A stretch of 64,000 nt of DNA from Pseudoalteromonas carrageenovora IAM 12662 (GCF_900239935.1 NZ_LT965929.1:349001-413000), one strand, 5' to 3'. Counted from the stretch's first letter, positions 1-8,145 are shown. The notes: generated from the sequence alone by a model not told the origin. Translations and numbers: made by a program.

Positions 1-734
1 GTAGTACCAGCGTGACCGCTTTGACCTGTTAGGGTGATCATAGCGCGCTTTGCCCCTGCAATGGCAGTAACAATGCCTAATGCCTGATTTACCGACTCAA
101 GCACGGGGCCTTGCTCTATGTGGGTTTCCCAGTAACCGAGTAACTCATTTTTGTTTAGTGTTGCTTTTGCATAGTTTGCGGGGTTTAGGTCAAAGTCGAG
201 CATGGCTTGGCGCATAGTAATGCCGTTTGTATCTTCTATATTTAACCACTGCGGGTCAAACTCGTTTGCCAGTGCTTTTGAGCCAATTAATGTGGTGGCA
301 AAGCGGGTGCCTTCTTCATCACAAAAACCTACAACATCTAAATGAAACGGTAAATCAAGCTTAAGTGTATTCGCAAGGGCGGCTATTTCAATACCGAGTA
401 ACACTCCTAAAATGCCATCAAATGCACCGGCATTTGGTACGGTGTCGAGGTGTGAGCCAATAATTAAACGTTTAGCGTTTGGGTTTGACGATTTTAGCCG
501 ACCCCATAAATTACCTACTTCGTCTTGCCACGATTGCATGCCCGCCTCAGCCATCCACGCGGCAGTAACGCTATTACACTCTTTGTGCTCTTTAGATAAA
601 TACACGCGGTGAATACCGCCCTGCATTTGCGATAAGCCACTGAGTGTTTTACAGCGCGCTAAGGCGCGCGCAGCATAGGTGTTAGCTAGCTCATTATTTA
701 ATAATGGCGCTAGAGAGGGGGTTGCAATCGTCAT
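1..734 (-). CDS. Allantoate amidohydrolase-like M20 metallohydrolase (3' end cut by window)
   Basis: About 244 N-terminal codons are visible; the rest lies before base 1. The reading shows the M20 binuclear metal site: SHLDT (His about 95), AFDG (Asp about 106) and CDEEGTRF (Glu about 140), followed by ETHIEQGP. This is typical of the allantoate amidohydrolase / N-carbamoyl-L-amino-acid hydrolase group (AllC, HpxK, HyuC). These enzymes release ammonia from ureido compounds in the cytoplasm. The start is the ATG at 732-734, preceded by AAAGGA; it lies 15 bases after the stop of the ureidoglycine-glyoxylate aminotransferase gene, so it is the last visible gene of that operon. That neighbour favours an HpxK/AllC role over beta-ureidopropionase. 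Family is certain; the exact substrate is inferred. Confidence 0.85.
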   Translation of the reverse strand, partial: MTIATPSLAPLLNNELANTYAARALARCKTLSGLSQMQGGIHRVYLSKEHKECNSVTAAWMAEAGMQSWQDEVGNLWGRLKSSNPNAKRLIIGSHLDTVPNAGAFDGILGVLLGIEIAALANTLKLDLPFHLDVVGFCDEEGTRFATTLIGSKALANEFDPQWLNIEDTNGITMRQAMLDFDLNPANYAKATLNKNELLGYWETHIEQGPVLESVNQALGIVTAIAGAKRAMITLTGQSGHAGT

Positions 735-749
735 GCTAAATCCTTTTTA

Positions 750-1979
750 TTATTTATAATGGGTAAGGGCGGCAATAGCGGCTTCGCCTTTAGGGCCTTT
801 GTAACCGTTGGCATGTAAGCAGGCATCTAAACTTGCCAATGTTTGCAGTACGGCATCTTTACGGGCGTTGTAACCCATGGTGCCAATACGCCAAATTTTG
901 CCATGCAGTGGCCCAAACGAGGTGCCAATTTCAATACCAAAGTCGTTTAGCATTTGAGCGCGTACGTGATCGGCATTAATACCCTCAGGTATATAAACAC
1001 CCAGCACGTTGTTCATTTTGTGGTTTAAATCACCAAATACGTTTAAGCCCAGCGCTTGAATACCTGTTAGCATGGCATCGCCATGTAATTTATGGCGGGC
1101 AACGCAGTTATCTACACCTTCTTCAATTACAATGCGGGCACATTCGGATGCGCAGTAAAGCATGCTTGTGGCTTCGGTATGATGGTTGAGGCGCTCCTCC
1201 CCCCAGTAATTCATGATCATGCCTAAATCAAAGTAGTTAGAGCGTACAAATGGCTCGGTGCCATCGGTATGCTCTGCGGTACGAATACCCGCTTCTGCTT
1301 TTTTACGTTTTTGGATCCAATCGGCGCATTTGTCGCTAAGTGTTAATGGCGCAGAGCCAGAGGGACCACCTAAGCATTTTTGCAAACCAACCGAAAGCGC
1401 ATCGAGTTTCCACTCATCGGCGGGTAAATCGTTACCTACAATTGAGGCGGTGGCATCGCAGTAAAATAATACATCGTGCTTTTGGCAAATATCACCAATG
1501 TATTCAAGCGGTTGGTTCATGGTTGTAGAGGTATCGCCTTGTACCATTGCAAGTACATGGGGTTTTACATCAACAATGGCTTTTTCTATTTGCTCGGGAG
1601 TAAATACTTCGCCCCATGGTACTTCTATGGTGTGCACTTTAGCGCCTACACGCTCGGCTATTTCAGCAAGCAAGTGGCCAAAGCGCCCCATAATTGGCAC
1701 AAGTACTTTATCGCCTGGGCGTAAAATAGAGCACAAAACGGCTTCTATTCCTGCGCGTGATGTACCGTCAACTAACATGGTCCATTCGTTTTTGGTTTTA
1801 AATATTTCGCGATAGCGGGCCATGGTTTTGTTCATAAAACCGGTCATTACTGGGTCGTATTGGCCAATTAGCTGCGCCGACATAGCACGCAGTACGCGTG
1901 GATCTGCGTTAATTGGCCCAGGCCCCATTAGTAAACGTTGCGGCGGATTTAAAGTTTGAATTTGCGTGTTGCTAAACAT
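750..1979 (-). CDS. pucG: (S)-ureidoglycine-glyoxylate aminotransferase
   Basis: A 409-residue class V, fold type I PLP aminotransferase. The N-terminal block LLMGPGPINADPRVLRAM, the stretch WTMLVDGTSRAGIEA and the PLP lysine in LQKCLGGPSGSAP (Lys about 201) match the PucG/HpxJ branch rather than serine-glyoxylate enzymes; FGIEIGTSFGPL near the C-terminus also fits. In that branch the enzyme transfers the amino group of ureidoglycine to glyoxylate, giving oxalurate and glycine, and so feeds purine nitrogen into metabolism. It lies 3 bases after the TauE/SafE gene and 15 before the M20 hydrolase. Together with the amidase and the HpxW-like protein this makes an oxalurate/oxamate pathway likely. 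The length is normal for the family. Confidence 0.88.
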   Translation of the reverse strand: MFSNTQIQTLNPPQRLLMGPGPINADPRVLRAMSAQLIGQYDPVMTGFMNKTMARYREIFKTKNEWTMLVDGTSRAGIEAVLCSILRPGDKVLVPIMGRFGHLLAEIAERVGAKVHTIEVPWGEVFTPEQIEKAIVDVKPHVLAMVQGDTSTTMNQPLEYIGDICQKHDVLFYCDATASIVGNDLPADEWKLDALSVGLQKCLGGPSGSAPLTLSDKCADWIQKRKKAEAGIRTAEHTDGTEPFVRSNYFDLGMIMNYWGEERLNHHTEATSMLYCASECARIVIEEGVDNCVARHKLHGDAMLTGIQALGLNVFGDLNHKMNNVLGVYIPEGINADHVRAQMLNDFGIEIGTSFGPLHGKIWRIGTMGYNARKDAVLQTLASLDACLHANGYKGPKGEAAIAALTHYK

Positions 1980-1982
1980 GTT

Positions 1983-2807
1983 TTAGGCTCCCAGAGTCTG
2001 AATAAGCATGCGAATACCCGTTATCATTAAGACAACGGCAAAAGCGCGTTTTAATTGTTTTTGATCCAGCTTGCTACCAATTTTTACGCCAATAGGCGCA
2101 AACAAAATAGTCAGCGGAATAATAAGAAAAAAGGCAGGGAGGTTAACTAACCCCCACGTACCTAGGGGAGCATCGGTTGGCGTTGTGCCAATACTTAATA
2201 AGGTAATTACGCCTGGTAGCGCAATAAGTAAGCCAAATACGGCTGCAGTGCCTACAGCAACATGGGCACGTACGTTAAATGCGTTTAGCATGGGTACACC
2301 AATTGTACCACCGCCTATGCCGATCATGACCGATAAGCCACCAACAATACTTGCCATTATGCCTTGGCCAAATTTACCCGGTAACTTACTTACAAGGGCA
2401 GGGGCGCCGGCTCTAAATAACATGTTAAGGCTAACTAAAATAGCAATACAAGCAAACATAAGTACCAGTGCATTACCGCGTATTGTGTGCGCTAAGTAGC
2501 TGCCTACAACGGCCATTACTAAAATAAACGGCGCCCAGTATTTAATTAAAGCAAGGTCAATGTTGCCCTTTGCATGGTGCGAGCGAATAGACGAAATAGA
2601 CGTAGGCACTATGGTGGCAAGCGATGTCGCGGTTGCTATCATCATGGCCGACTCAGGGCTTACACCAAAACCTTGCAATAAAAAGTACAGCACAGGCACA
2701 ATTACTATGCCGCCGCCTACACCAAATAGGCCTGCTAAAATACCTGCAAAAATGCCGGTTGCTATTAAGGCCACAATAATGGGCCATTGGTTTATTATTT
2801 CTGTCAT
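1983..2807 (-). CDS. TauE/SafE family inner-membrane exporter
   Basis: A 274-residue polytopic protein with the glycine-rich TauE/SafE (DUF81) motifs GLFGVGGGIVIVP near residue 28 and IGIGGGTIGVPML near residue 165, one per half, and about eight hydrophobic segments. Known members export small organic or sulfur anions such as sulfoacetate or sulfite. Its ATG overlaps the stop of the HpxW-like gene by four bases (ATGA), so it is translated with the ureide catabolic enzymes. That position suggests movement of a pathway acid (for example oxalate, oxamate or glyoxylate), but this is an inference; the substrate cannot be read from the sequence. Confidence 0.85.
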   Translation of the reverse strand: MTEIINQWPIIVALIATGIFAGILAGLFGVGGGIVIVPVLYFLLQGFGVSPESAMMIATATSLATIVPTSISSIRSHHAKGNIDLALIKYWAPFILVMAVVGSYLAHTIRGNALVLMFACIAILVSLNMLFRAGAPALVSKLPGKFGQGIMASIVGGLSVMIGIGGGTIGVPMLNAFNVRAHVAVGTAAVFGLLIALPGVITLLSIGTTPTDAPLGTWGLVNLPAFFLIIPLTILFAPIGVKIGSKLDQKQLKRAFAVVLMITGIRMLIQTLGA

Positions 2808-4378
2808 TGTGTTCCTGCTGTAGTTACTGTTGCACGACCATCTGAACGAGGATCGGTTGCTGCTTCAAGGCTGGTAGGCGTATCTAAAATTGCACCCGCG
2901 TGGCCCATCATTTCATTGTTATTATCAACGCTTACCCAGTCGTGGTCACGTTGATTTAATTCATGTTTAATTTTTGAGGCTAGGGTTTGCTCTACTTTTA
3001 AATTAGTGCTGGTGTCGCCCCATGTACGGCCAAGTAACCAGCGCGGGTCGCTCACCGCTTGGTTAATCGATTTATTACGCCACGCGTAACCTGTAAATAC
3101 TGCGGCTTGTGTTTGAGGTTGCCCTTCACCGCCCATGGTGCCGTAGGCAAGGCGCCTGCCATCGTCAAATTTTGCTAAAGCAGGGTTAAGTGTATGAGCC
3201 GGTTTTTTATGCGCTTTTAAGGCATTGGCATCGTTGCTATTTAAACTAAAACTTAAACCGCGGTTATTCCACACAAAGCCACCTTCGCTCATCAAAATGC
3301 CGCTACCAAATTCCCAGTAAACACTTTGAATAAAGCTCACGAGTTGGCCGTTTTTATCACGTGCTGCCATCCAAACGGTATCGCCTGGCTCTGCATTAAA
3401 TGGCCATTGCTTGGCTTGGCTCATATCTATATTGCTGGCAAGCGCATTTAAGCGCTCATCAGTTAGTGCGTTTTTATAATCATCGCCAAGCGCATCTGGG
3501 TCGGCCCAAAGTGTAGGGCGGTGGGTAAAGCTTTGTTTGGTTGCCTCAACAATTAAGTGCATCCAATCAGCCTCTGTTTTGGCTAAATGTTTTAGTTTAT
3601 TAACAGCGCCAATTATTTGCAAAGAATGCACGCCTTGTGTGGGGGCGGGCAAGTTATAACACTGTATGCCCGATAAATTAGCACTGAGCGGCGTTACTAA
3701 ATCGGCCTGAGTATTGGCAATATCTGCGCGTGTAATTGCACTGCCTGCGGCAGCTAAATCGTTTGCAAACGACTCTGCTAACGGCCCTTGGTAAAAAGCG
3801 TTTAAGCCATGCTCGGCTAAGTGCTCAAAGGTATTGGCAAGTTTTGGATTTTTAAAGTGTTGCCCTGCTTGTAAAGGTTTACCGTTGGGGATGTATAGCG
3901 CTTTAAAGGCATCGTTAGTATTGGCAACACTTGCCAGTTTTTCGCAGCCCGCTTGCAGGCTTTTTGTAACAGTAAAACCTTCGCGGGCAAGCTTAATAGC
4001 AGGCGCTAAAATAGTACTTAGTGGCAATGCTGCGTGCTTATCTACCTCAAGTGCTTTTTGCCAGCCACGAAGCGTAGCCGCTTGAGTCAATGCGCTTAAA
4101 CCACCTCGCTCTGGTATGTGTGGCTCATTGCTGTAGGCACTTATGTCACTTGGTGCGCGCCCGCATGCATCAATTGCGGTAGGGTGGCTTTGGTTTGGGT
4201 TATCAATAAGCCAAAAGCTGTCGCCGCCAATCGAGTTCATATGTGGGTAAACCACGCTAATCGCAGCCGCTGCCGCTACCATTGCTTCTGTGGCTGTACC
4301 GCCTTGTTTTAGTATAAAGGTGCCTGCCTCGGTCGCTGAAAAGTGCGGGGCAGTAAATGCAATGTTGTGTGTGCTCAT
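2804..4378 (-). CDS. hpxW: Gamma-glutamyltransferase-like oxamate amidohydrolase (HpxW-like)
   Basis: A 524-residue Ntn-hydrolase of the gamma-glutamyltransferase superfamily. The predicted autocleavage site and nucleophile is Thr about 334 in GDTVWMAARDKNG, giving a large and a small subunit; the typical C-terminal motif GTMGGEGQPQTQ follows. No signal peptide is seen, unlike periplasmic GGT, which favours the cytoplasmic HpxW branch that hydrolyses oxamate in Klebsiella-type purine catabolism. It overlaps the amidase upstream and the TauE gene downstream by four bases each. HpxW function rests on context (ureidoglycine aminotransferase, amidase and allantoate-hydrolase-like enzyme in the same operon). 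An alternative is another GGT-family acylase. Confidence 0.78.
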   Translation of the reverse strand: MSTHNIAFTAPHFSATEAGTFILKQGGTATEAMVAAAAAISVVYPHMNSIGGDSFWLIDNPNQSHPTAIDACGRAPSDISAYSNEPHIPERGGLSALTQAATLRGWQKALEVDKHAALPLSTILAPAIKLAREGFTVTKSLQAGCEKLASVANTNDAFKALYIPNGKPLQAGQHFKNPKLANTFEHLAEHGLNAFYQGPLAESFANDLAAAGSAITRADIANTQADLVTPLSANLSGIQCYNLPAPTQGVHSLQIIGAVNKLKHLAKTEADWMHLIVEATKQSFTHRPTLWADPDALGDDYKNALTDERLNALASNIDMSQAKQWPFNAEPGDTVWMAARDKNGQLVSFIQSVYWEFGSGILMSEGGFVWNNRGLSFSLNSNDANALKAHKKPAHTLNPALAKFDDGRRLAYGTMGGEGQPQTQAAVFTGYAWRNKSINQAVSDPRWLLGRTWGDTSTNLKVEQTLASKIKHELNQRDHDWVSVDNNNEMMGHAGAILDTPTSLEAATDPRSDGRATVTTAGTQ

Positions 4379-5583
4379 GCAGGTGTGTCCTGTTTAAAGT
4401 GTGCAGCTAATTGTTGTACGCAGGCAAGTAGGCTTTTATCGTTGCCGTGGCTCATCATTAATGAAAACCCATATGGGTGGCCATTTTCTAAATTAGCCAA
4501 TGGTAAGTGAACTTGCGCCGAGCGGCTCAAGCCCGCAATGGCAGATAAAGTTATAATTTGCATACGTAAGGCGCTTGTGTTGGTGCCCAATTTAGGTGCG
4601 GTTGTGGGTGTGGTTGGCAAAAATAAACAACTTTTTGTGTTTAGGTTTTTAGTTATTAGTGTTTGCCACTGAGTTTGTACTTTTAGTGCTTCTTGCTCTT
4701 CTTGGGCGGTTAGTGCCAGTGCCATTTTAAAACGTGCCGCAATTGCCGGAGCAAACTGGGGAAGTTGCCCTGGCAATTGAAGCCAATCTTTATGCGTTTT
4801 AGCTATTGCGCGCCCTTGCAATATTCTAAAGCTATCAGCGAGTTCGCTTAATAAGTTGCTATTAGGCAGTTCAAATTCTTTATGGTGCTTAAAATAAGGC
4901 TTGGTTTTTTCAAGTAGTTGCTTAATAGGTGTTTGTAAAGCAGGGCTTACTAGCTCAAATAACGGCTCACAAATTACTAAAGTATCAACGTTATTAATAG
5001 CTTGATTTGGTAACAGTACATTGCCTACATCGCTTAGTAGTTCTGCACTTTGGGTAAGCCAGCCAATGGTATCAAAAGGGGGAGCTAGCGGAATTAGGCC
5101 GTCTTTTTCAATCACGTTATGGCTGGGTCTTATACCAAATAAGCCGCAGTAACTTGCGGGTATTCTAATAGAGCCGCCAGTATCGGTACCTAAGCCAATA
5201 TCGGCTAAGTTAGCAGCAACGGCGGCCGCCGATCCCATACTCGAACCGCCACTTGCATGACCGCTAAGTTTTGGGTTTTGTGCCGCCCCATAGTGAATGT
5301 TATTTCCCTCTAAGCTGTAAGCAAGCTCATCGGTGTGGGTAAAGCCTGTAAAGCTACAACCCTCGTTCATTAACTTATTTACCGCACTTGCTGTTTGCTG
5401 GGCAGGTTTTGCTGCTTTAAACCAATTAGGGTTACCTGCGCTGTTGCGCTCACCTTTAACAGCAAATACATCTTTTACTGCAAGGCGCTTATTGATAAGT
5501 GCGCCGTGGGTGTGTGTTTGCCATGCTTTTGGGCCATGGTCACAAAAAATACCGGTAAAATTATTATGTGTTTTGGTACTCAT
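4375..5583 (-). CDS. Amidase signature family hydrolase (AtzE/HpxY-like)
   Basis: A 402-residue amidase-signature enzyme with the Ser-cisSer-Lys triad visible: Lys37 in LAVKDVFAVKG, cis-Ser114 in GHASGGSSMGSAAAV and nucleophile Ser138 in LGTDTGGSIRIP. It is shorter than the usual 450-470 residues, mainly through a compact C-terminal half. It is the first gene of the ureide operon, directly behind the sigma-54 promoter and a RutR-like dyad described separately. In Klebsiella hpx clusters an AtzE-like amidase (HpxY) accompanies HpxW, so it may act on oxalurate or a related carbamoyl amide. The small partner (HpxX/AtzG-like) was not found here, so the substrate remains inferred. Confidence 0.8.
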   Translation of the reverse strand: MSTKTHNNFTGIFCDHGPKAWQTHTHGALINKRLAVKDVFAVKGERNSAGNPNWFKAAKPAQQTASAVNKLMNEGCSFTGFTHTDELAYSLEGNNIHYGAAQNPKLSGHASGGSSMGSAAAVAANLADIGLGTDTGGSIRIPASYCGLFGIRPSHNVIEKDGLIPLAPPFDTIGWLTQSAELLSDVGNVLLPNQAINNVDTLVICEPLFELVSPALQTPIKQLLEKTKPYFKHHKEFELPNSNLLSELADSFRILQGRAIAKTHKDWLQLPGQLPQFAPAIAARFKMALALTAQEEQEALKVQTQWQTLITKNLNTKSCLFLPTTPTTAPKLGTNTSALRMQIITLSAIAGLSRSAQVHLPLANLENGHPYGFSLMMSHGNDKSLLACVQQLAAHFKQDTPA

Positions 5584-5602
5584 ATCACCACTCGTTATAA
5601 AG

Positions 5603-5634
5603 TAAATCTGACCAACTGGTTATAATCAGATTTA
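5603..5634. promoter_or_regulatory. RutR-like operator inside a 9-bp inverted repeat
   Basis: The arms TAAATCTGA (5603-5611) and TCAGATTTA (5626-5634) are exact reverse complements. Inside lies CTGACCAACTGGTTAT (5608-5623), close to the RutR operator consensus TTGACCANNTGGTCAA. It sits 25-50 bases before the amidase ATG, where a repressor would block elongation or initiation. The RutR-like regulator gene is 0.8 kb upstream. Confidence 0.6.
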
Positions 5635-5757
5635 GGGTGATTAAAAAGACGAATTAATTATTATTATTTTTCAGCTCACTGCGTAACATCTTATTTTTAT
5701 TTTACAGAGCCTGATCCGCTTTTTAATCGGTTAGCTTATTATATTGCCTAAAAGCTA

Positions 5758-5773
5758 AGCAAAAGCAATGCCA
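5758..5773 (-). promoter_or_regulatory. Sigma-54 (-24/-12) promoter
   Basis: The minus strand reads TGGCATTGCTTTTGCT: the invariant GG and GC are separated by exactly ten bases, and both TGGCA and TTGCT match the RpoN consensus TGGCACG-N4-TTGCW. Initiation would be near 5747, giving a leader of about 165 bases before the amidase ATG. Confidence 0.72.
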
Positions 5774-5871
5774 AATACAATAAAGTTGTCCGCTCGGTCA
5801 GGTTTTTATGGGTTTGTATGGTGTTTATAAAAATTTAAGCAATAAAGAGGGCGCAATTTAGAGGTGAAAAT

Positions 5872-5907
5872 ACACCAAGTTGGTGCGTGTTTGCACCATC
5901 TTGGTTG
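5872..5907 (-). promoter_or_regulatory. Two tandem NtrC-like enhancer sites
   Basis: ACACC-AAGTT-GGTGC (5872-5886) and GCACC-ATCTT-GGTTG (5893-5907) match GCACY-N5-RGTGC with one and two mismatches. Their centres are 21 bases apart (two helical turns) and lie about 130 and 155 bases upstream of the predicted sigma-54 start, the usual enhancer distance for NtrC. Confidence 0.6.
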
Positions 5908-5919
5908 TAAGTCGGGGGT

Positions 5920-6402
5920 TTACAATAGTGCGTTTGGGCTAATTATTAAGCCGTTTACATCGGCGTATAACCAATCATTTGGCTTAATTGTGGTGCTAAG
6001 CATAGTTACTGTTTGGTTTTTATCACCAAACCCACGCTTTAAAGTACTACGCGGAGTTGAGCCAAGCGCCATTACGGGTAAATCCATAGTGGCAAGTATT
6101 TCTATATCGCGGCAACAGCCGTTAATAACAACGCCTTCCCAGCCATTTTTTAATGCGCGCTCTGCCATTATATCGCCTATAAAAGCAAAGCGTTTACTGG
6201 CAAAGCCATCAATAACTAATATTTTGCCCTTGCCGTTTTCATGCAGTATATCAGCGGCAAATGAATTGTCTTCTGGGCAGGTAACGGTAACTGCTTGGCC
6301 ACTAAACGTGGTTTTTTTACCAAAATGGCGCAGGCCGCTGTCGGCTACTTGTACGCTCTCGCGGTGATCGTCAAATAAATCGGGGGTTGTAAAGTTATCC
6401 AT
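5920..6402 (-). CDS. RraA-family protein (aldolase/decarboxylase-like fold)
   Basis: A 160-residue protein collinear with RraA: TPDLFDDHRESVQV at the N-terminus, GQAVTVTCPEDN, and GWEGVVINGCCRDIE. Unlike the RNase E inhibitor RraA of E. coli, which has Arg-Gln, this copy keeps the Arg98-Asp99 pair that HMG/CHA-type class II aldolases of the same fold use for metal and substrate binding. It may therefore be an enzyme acting on oxaloacetate-like acids rather than an RNase regulator. It starts 3 bases after the RutR-like gene, so the two form one transcript, and it points toward the ureide operon. Function is unproven; the family is clear. Confidence 0.8.
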   Translation of the reverse strand: MDNFTTPDLFDDHRESVQVADSGLRHFGKKTTFSGQAVTVTCPEDNSFAADILHENGKGKILVIDGFASKRFAFIGDIMAERALKNGWEGVVINGCCRDIEILATMDLPVMALGSTPRSTLKRGFGDKNQTVTMLSTTIKPNDWLYADVNGLIISPNALL

Positions 6403-6405
6403 GGG

Positions 6406-7059
6406 TTAAGCCTCACTTTGCTCGGGTATTTTTAAGCCAATACCTTTTAAAATAATGTGGGCAATTGACTGCGTAATGTGTGCCACATCGGTTTTATCGT
6501 ATTCTAATTTGTTCATAACTAGCAGTACTTCAGCTTGAAAGTCGGCGTAGTATTGTGTGGTTGACCAAATGGTAAATAATAAATGGTAAGGGTCAACGTT
6601 ATCCATTTTATCGGCGTCAATCCATGCTTGAAAAACATCAACCTTTTGCTTTACCCAAGGGCGTGTATTAGTTCTAAAGTAGTTTTGAAGGTACGGTGCA
6701 CCACGCAGTATTTCGCTGGCAAATAAACGCGATTGCAAAGGCTGATTAACGGCAAGTATTACTTTGCTTTTAATGTAGTTATAAAGCACATGAGCAGGGT
6801 CGTCCTCAGGGGTTACATTATCTAGCCCTAAGTTCCAATGCGCTATTATGCGGTCTATTACGGCTTCGTATAGGCCGTCTTTACTTTTAAAGTAATATAA
6901 AATATTGGCTTTAGGCACGCATGCCTCTTTGGCAACCATACTCATGCTAGCGCCATCGTAACCAAGCTGAGAAAACAATTGCTCTGCGGCATCGAGTATT
7001 AACTTTTGGTTTTTCTCTCGGGTGAGTTCTTTTTTATTTGGCTTTGTTTGTGTGGTCAT
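6406..7059 (-). CDS. RutR-like TetR-family transcriptional regulator
   Basis: The preferred start is the ATG at 7057-7059 (MTTQTKPNK), giving 217 residues; a longer reading from 7161 would cover the operator and has no matching family N-terminus. The N-terminal helix-turn-helix runs through AAEQLFSQLGYDGASMSMVAKEACVPKANILYYF in the usual TetR pattern. The C-terminal domain resembles E. coli RutR: QSRLFASEILRGAPYL and LLFTIWSTTQYYADFQAEV align with the RutR ligand domain. RutR senses uracil/thymine and controls pyrimidine and purine catabolism. RutR-type dyads occur 44 bases upstream of this gene and in front of the amidase, so autoregulation and control of the ureide operon are likely. Confidence 0.82.
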   Translation of the reverse strand: MTTQTKPNKKELTREKNQKLILDAAEQLFSQLGYDGASMSMVAKEACVPKANILYYFKSKDGLYEAVIDRIIAHWNLGLDNVTPEDDPAHVLYNYIKSKVILAVNQPLQSRLFASEILRGAPYLQNYFRTNTRPWVKQKVDVFQAWIDADKMDNVDPYHLLFTIWSTTQYYADFQAEVLLVMNKLEYDKTDVAHITQSIAHIILKGIGLKIPEQSEA

Positions 7060-7102
7060 TATGGCGTTGCTGAGTTTAAGGTGTTGATTGATTGTAACTT
7101 TA

Positions 7103-7118
7103 CTGACCGAAAGGTCAA
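7103..7118. promoter_or_regulatory. RutR-like operator between the TetR gene and yddG
   Basis: CTGACCGAAAGGTCAA contains the perfect dyad TGACC-GAAA-GGTCA (7104-7117), with the same half sites and spacing as TTGACCANNTGGTCAA. It lies in the divergent interval, 44 bases from the regulator start, so it fits autorepression and possibly control of the exporter gene. Confidence 0.62.
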
Positions 7119-7224
7119 TTACTAAAATTTGCTTTATTTTATATAAAAGTATTAGTAACAATTGTTTAAGCGCATAATTACTGGTAGCGTACCCCTAAAT
7201 GCAGGTAGTACTTTTAGGTAGTTA

Positions 7225-8145
7225 ATGGGCTTTTTTTCTAATCATAAATATACACTTTATGGCATCGCCGCTATTTTATTATGGAGCTGTTTAGTTGCTT
7301 TGCTGCGTGATGTGTCTGAGTTATTTGGCCCCATTGGTGGTGCTGCGCTTATGTACAGCGTAAGTACACTTTTTTTAATTATGGTAATGGGGCCGCCAAA
7401 ATTAGGTGGTTTTAATAAACGCTATATTATTTGGGGTACTGTTTTATTTGCACTTTATGAGGTGTGTTTGGCGCTGTTTGTGGGGCTGGCTAATAATCGC
7501 CACCAAGCAGTAGAAATGGCCGTTATAAATTACTTATGGCCCACGCTTACTATTTTACTCAGTATTATAGTTAACCGTAGTAAAGTAAGTTTTTGGATTT
7601 ACCCTGGCATGTTGCTCGCCTTTTTTGGTGTAGCGTGGTGTGTTGGCGGTGATAGTGGTTTATCTATTAGTAGTATTACCAACAACTTTGCAAGTAATCC
7701 TACGGCTTATTTATTGGCTTTTGTAGCGCCGTTTATTTGGTCTGTATACTGTGTAATCACTCAAAAAAGCAGTAATGGTAAAAACGCCATAGTGCTGTTT
7801 TTTATAGCCACAGCGTCAAGTTTGTGGGTGCTATATGGTTTAAGTGATGAACCAGCTATGGTGTTTTCAATACATGCAACAATTACGCTTGTTTTAGCAG
7901 GTATAGTGGTAGGCAGTGGTTATGCACTCTGGAACCAAGCAATTATTGGCGGTAACTTAATGCTGCTTGGTACGCTTTCGTATTTTACGCCGGTTTTTTC
8001 GGCTATTATCTCGGCGCTTTATTTATCAATTACCCTTAGTGCCTCATTTTGGCAAGGGGTAATAATGGTAACTGGCGGCTCACTCGTTTGCTATTTTGTA
8101 ACGCGTGAGAAGCCAATTAATAAACAAATAAACCCAGTTAACTAG
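7225..8145 (+). CDS. yddG: YddG-like aromatic amino acid / metabolite exporter (DMT superfamily)
   Basis: A 306-residue ten-helix EamA/DMT transporter. Several blocks follow E. coli YddG closely: IAAILLWSCLVALLRDVSE at the N-terminus, HQAVEMAVINYLWPTLTILL, GVAWCVGGDSGL and SYFTPVFSAIISALYL. YddG exports aromatic amino acids and other compounds across the inner membrane. The gene is divergent from the RutR-like regulator with the RutR-like dyad between them. The TAG stop (8143-8145) is formed by the first bases of the repeat element that follows, so insertion of the element probably fixed the present C-terminus. Confidence 0.85.
   Translation: MGFFSNHKYTLYGIAAILLWSCLVALLRDVSELFGPIGGAALMYSVSTLFLIMVMGPPKLGGFNKRYIIWGTVLFALYEVCLALFVGLANNRHQAVEMAVINYLWPTLTILLSIIVNRSKVSFWIYPGMLLAFFGVAWCVGGDSGLSISSITNNFASNPTAYLLAFVAPFIWSVYCVITQKSSNGKNAIVLFFIATASSLWVLYGLSDEPAMVFSIHATITLVLAGIVVGSGYALWNQAIIGGNLMLLGTLSYFTPVFSAIISALYLSITLSASFWQGVIMVTGGSLVCYFVTREKPINKQINPVN

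Larger units (their letters stand above)
5584..5919 (-). other. Regulatory intergenic region upstream of the ureide operon
   Basis: This 336-base gap holds no plausible gene. Read on the minus strand it contains, in order, two tandem NtrC-like sites, a sigma-54 -24/-12 promoter, and near the amidase start a RutR-like operator inside a larger inverted repeat. Each is listed separately. Confidence 0.7.

Noticed and set aside
7060-7161. N-terminal extension of the TetR protein from the ATG at 7161
   Set aside because: It would read through the RutR-like operator, has no TetR homology, and a better start exists at 7059.
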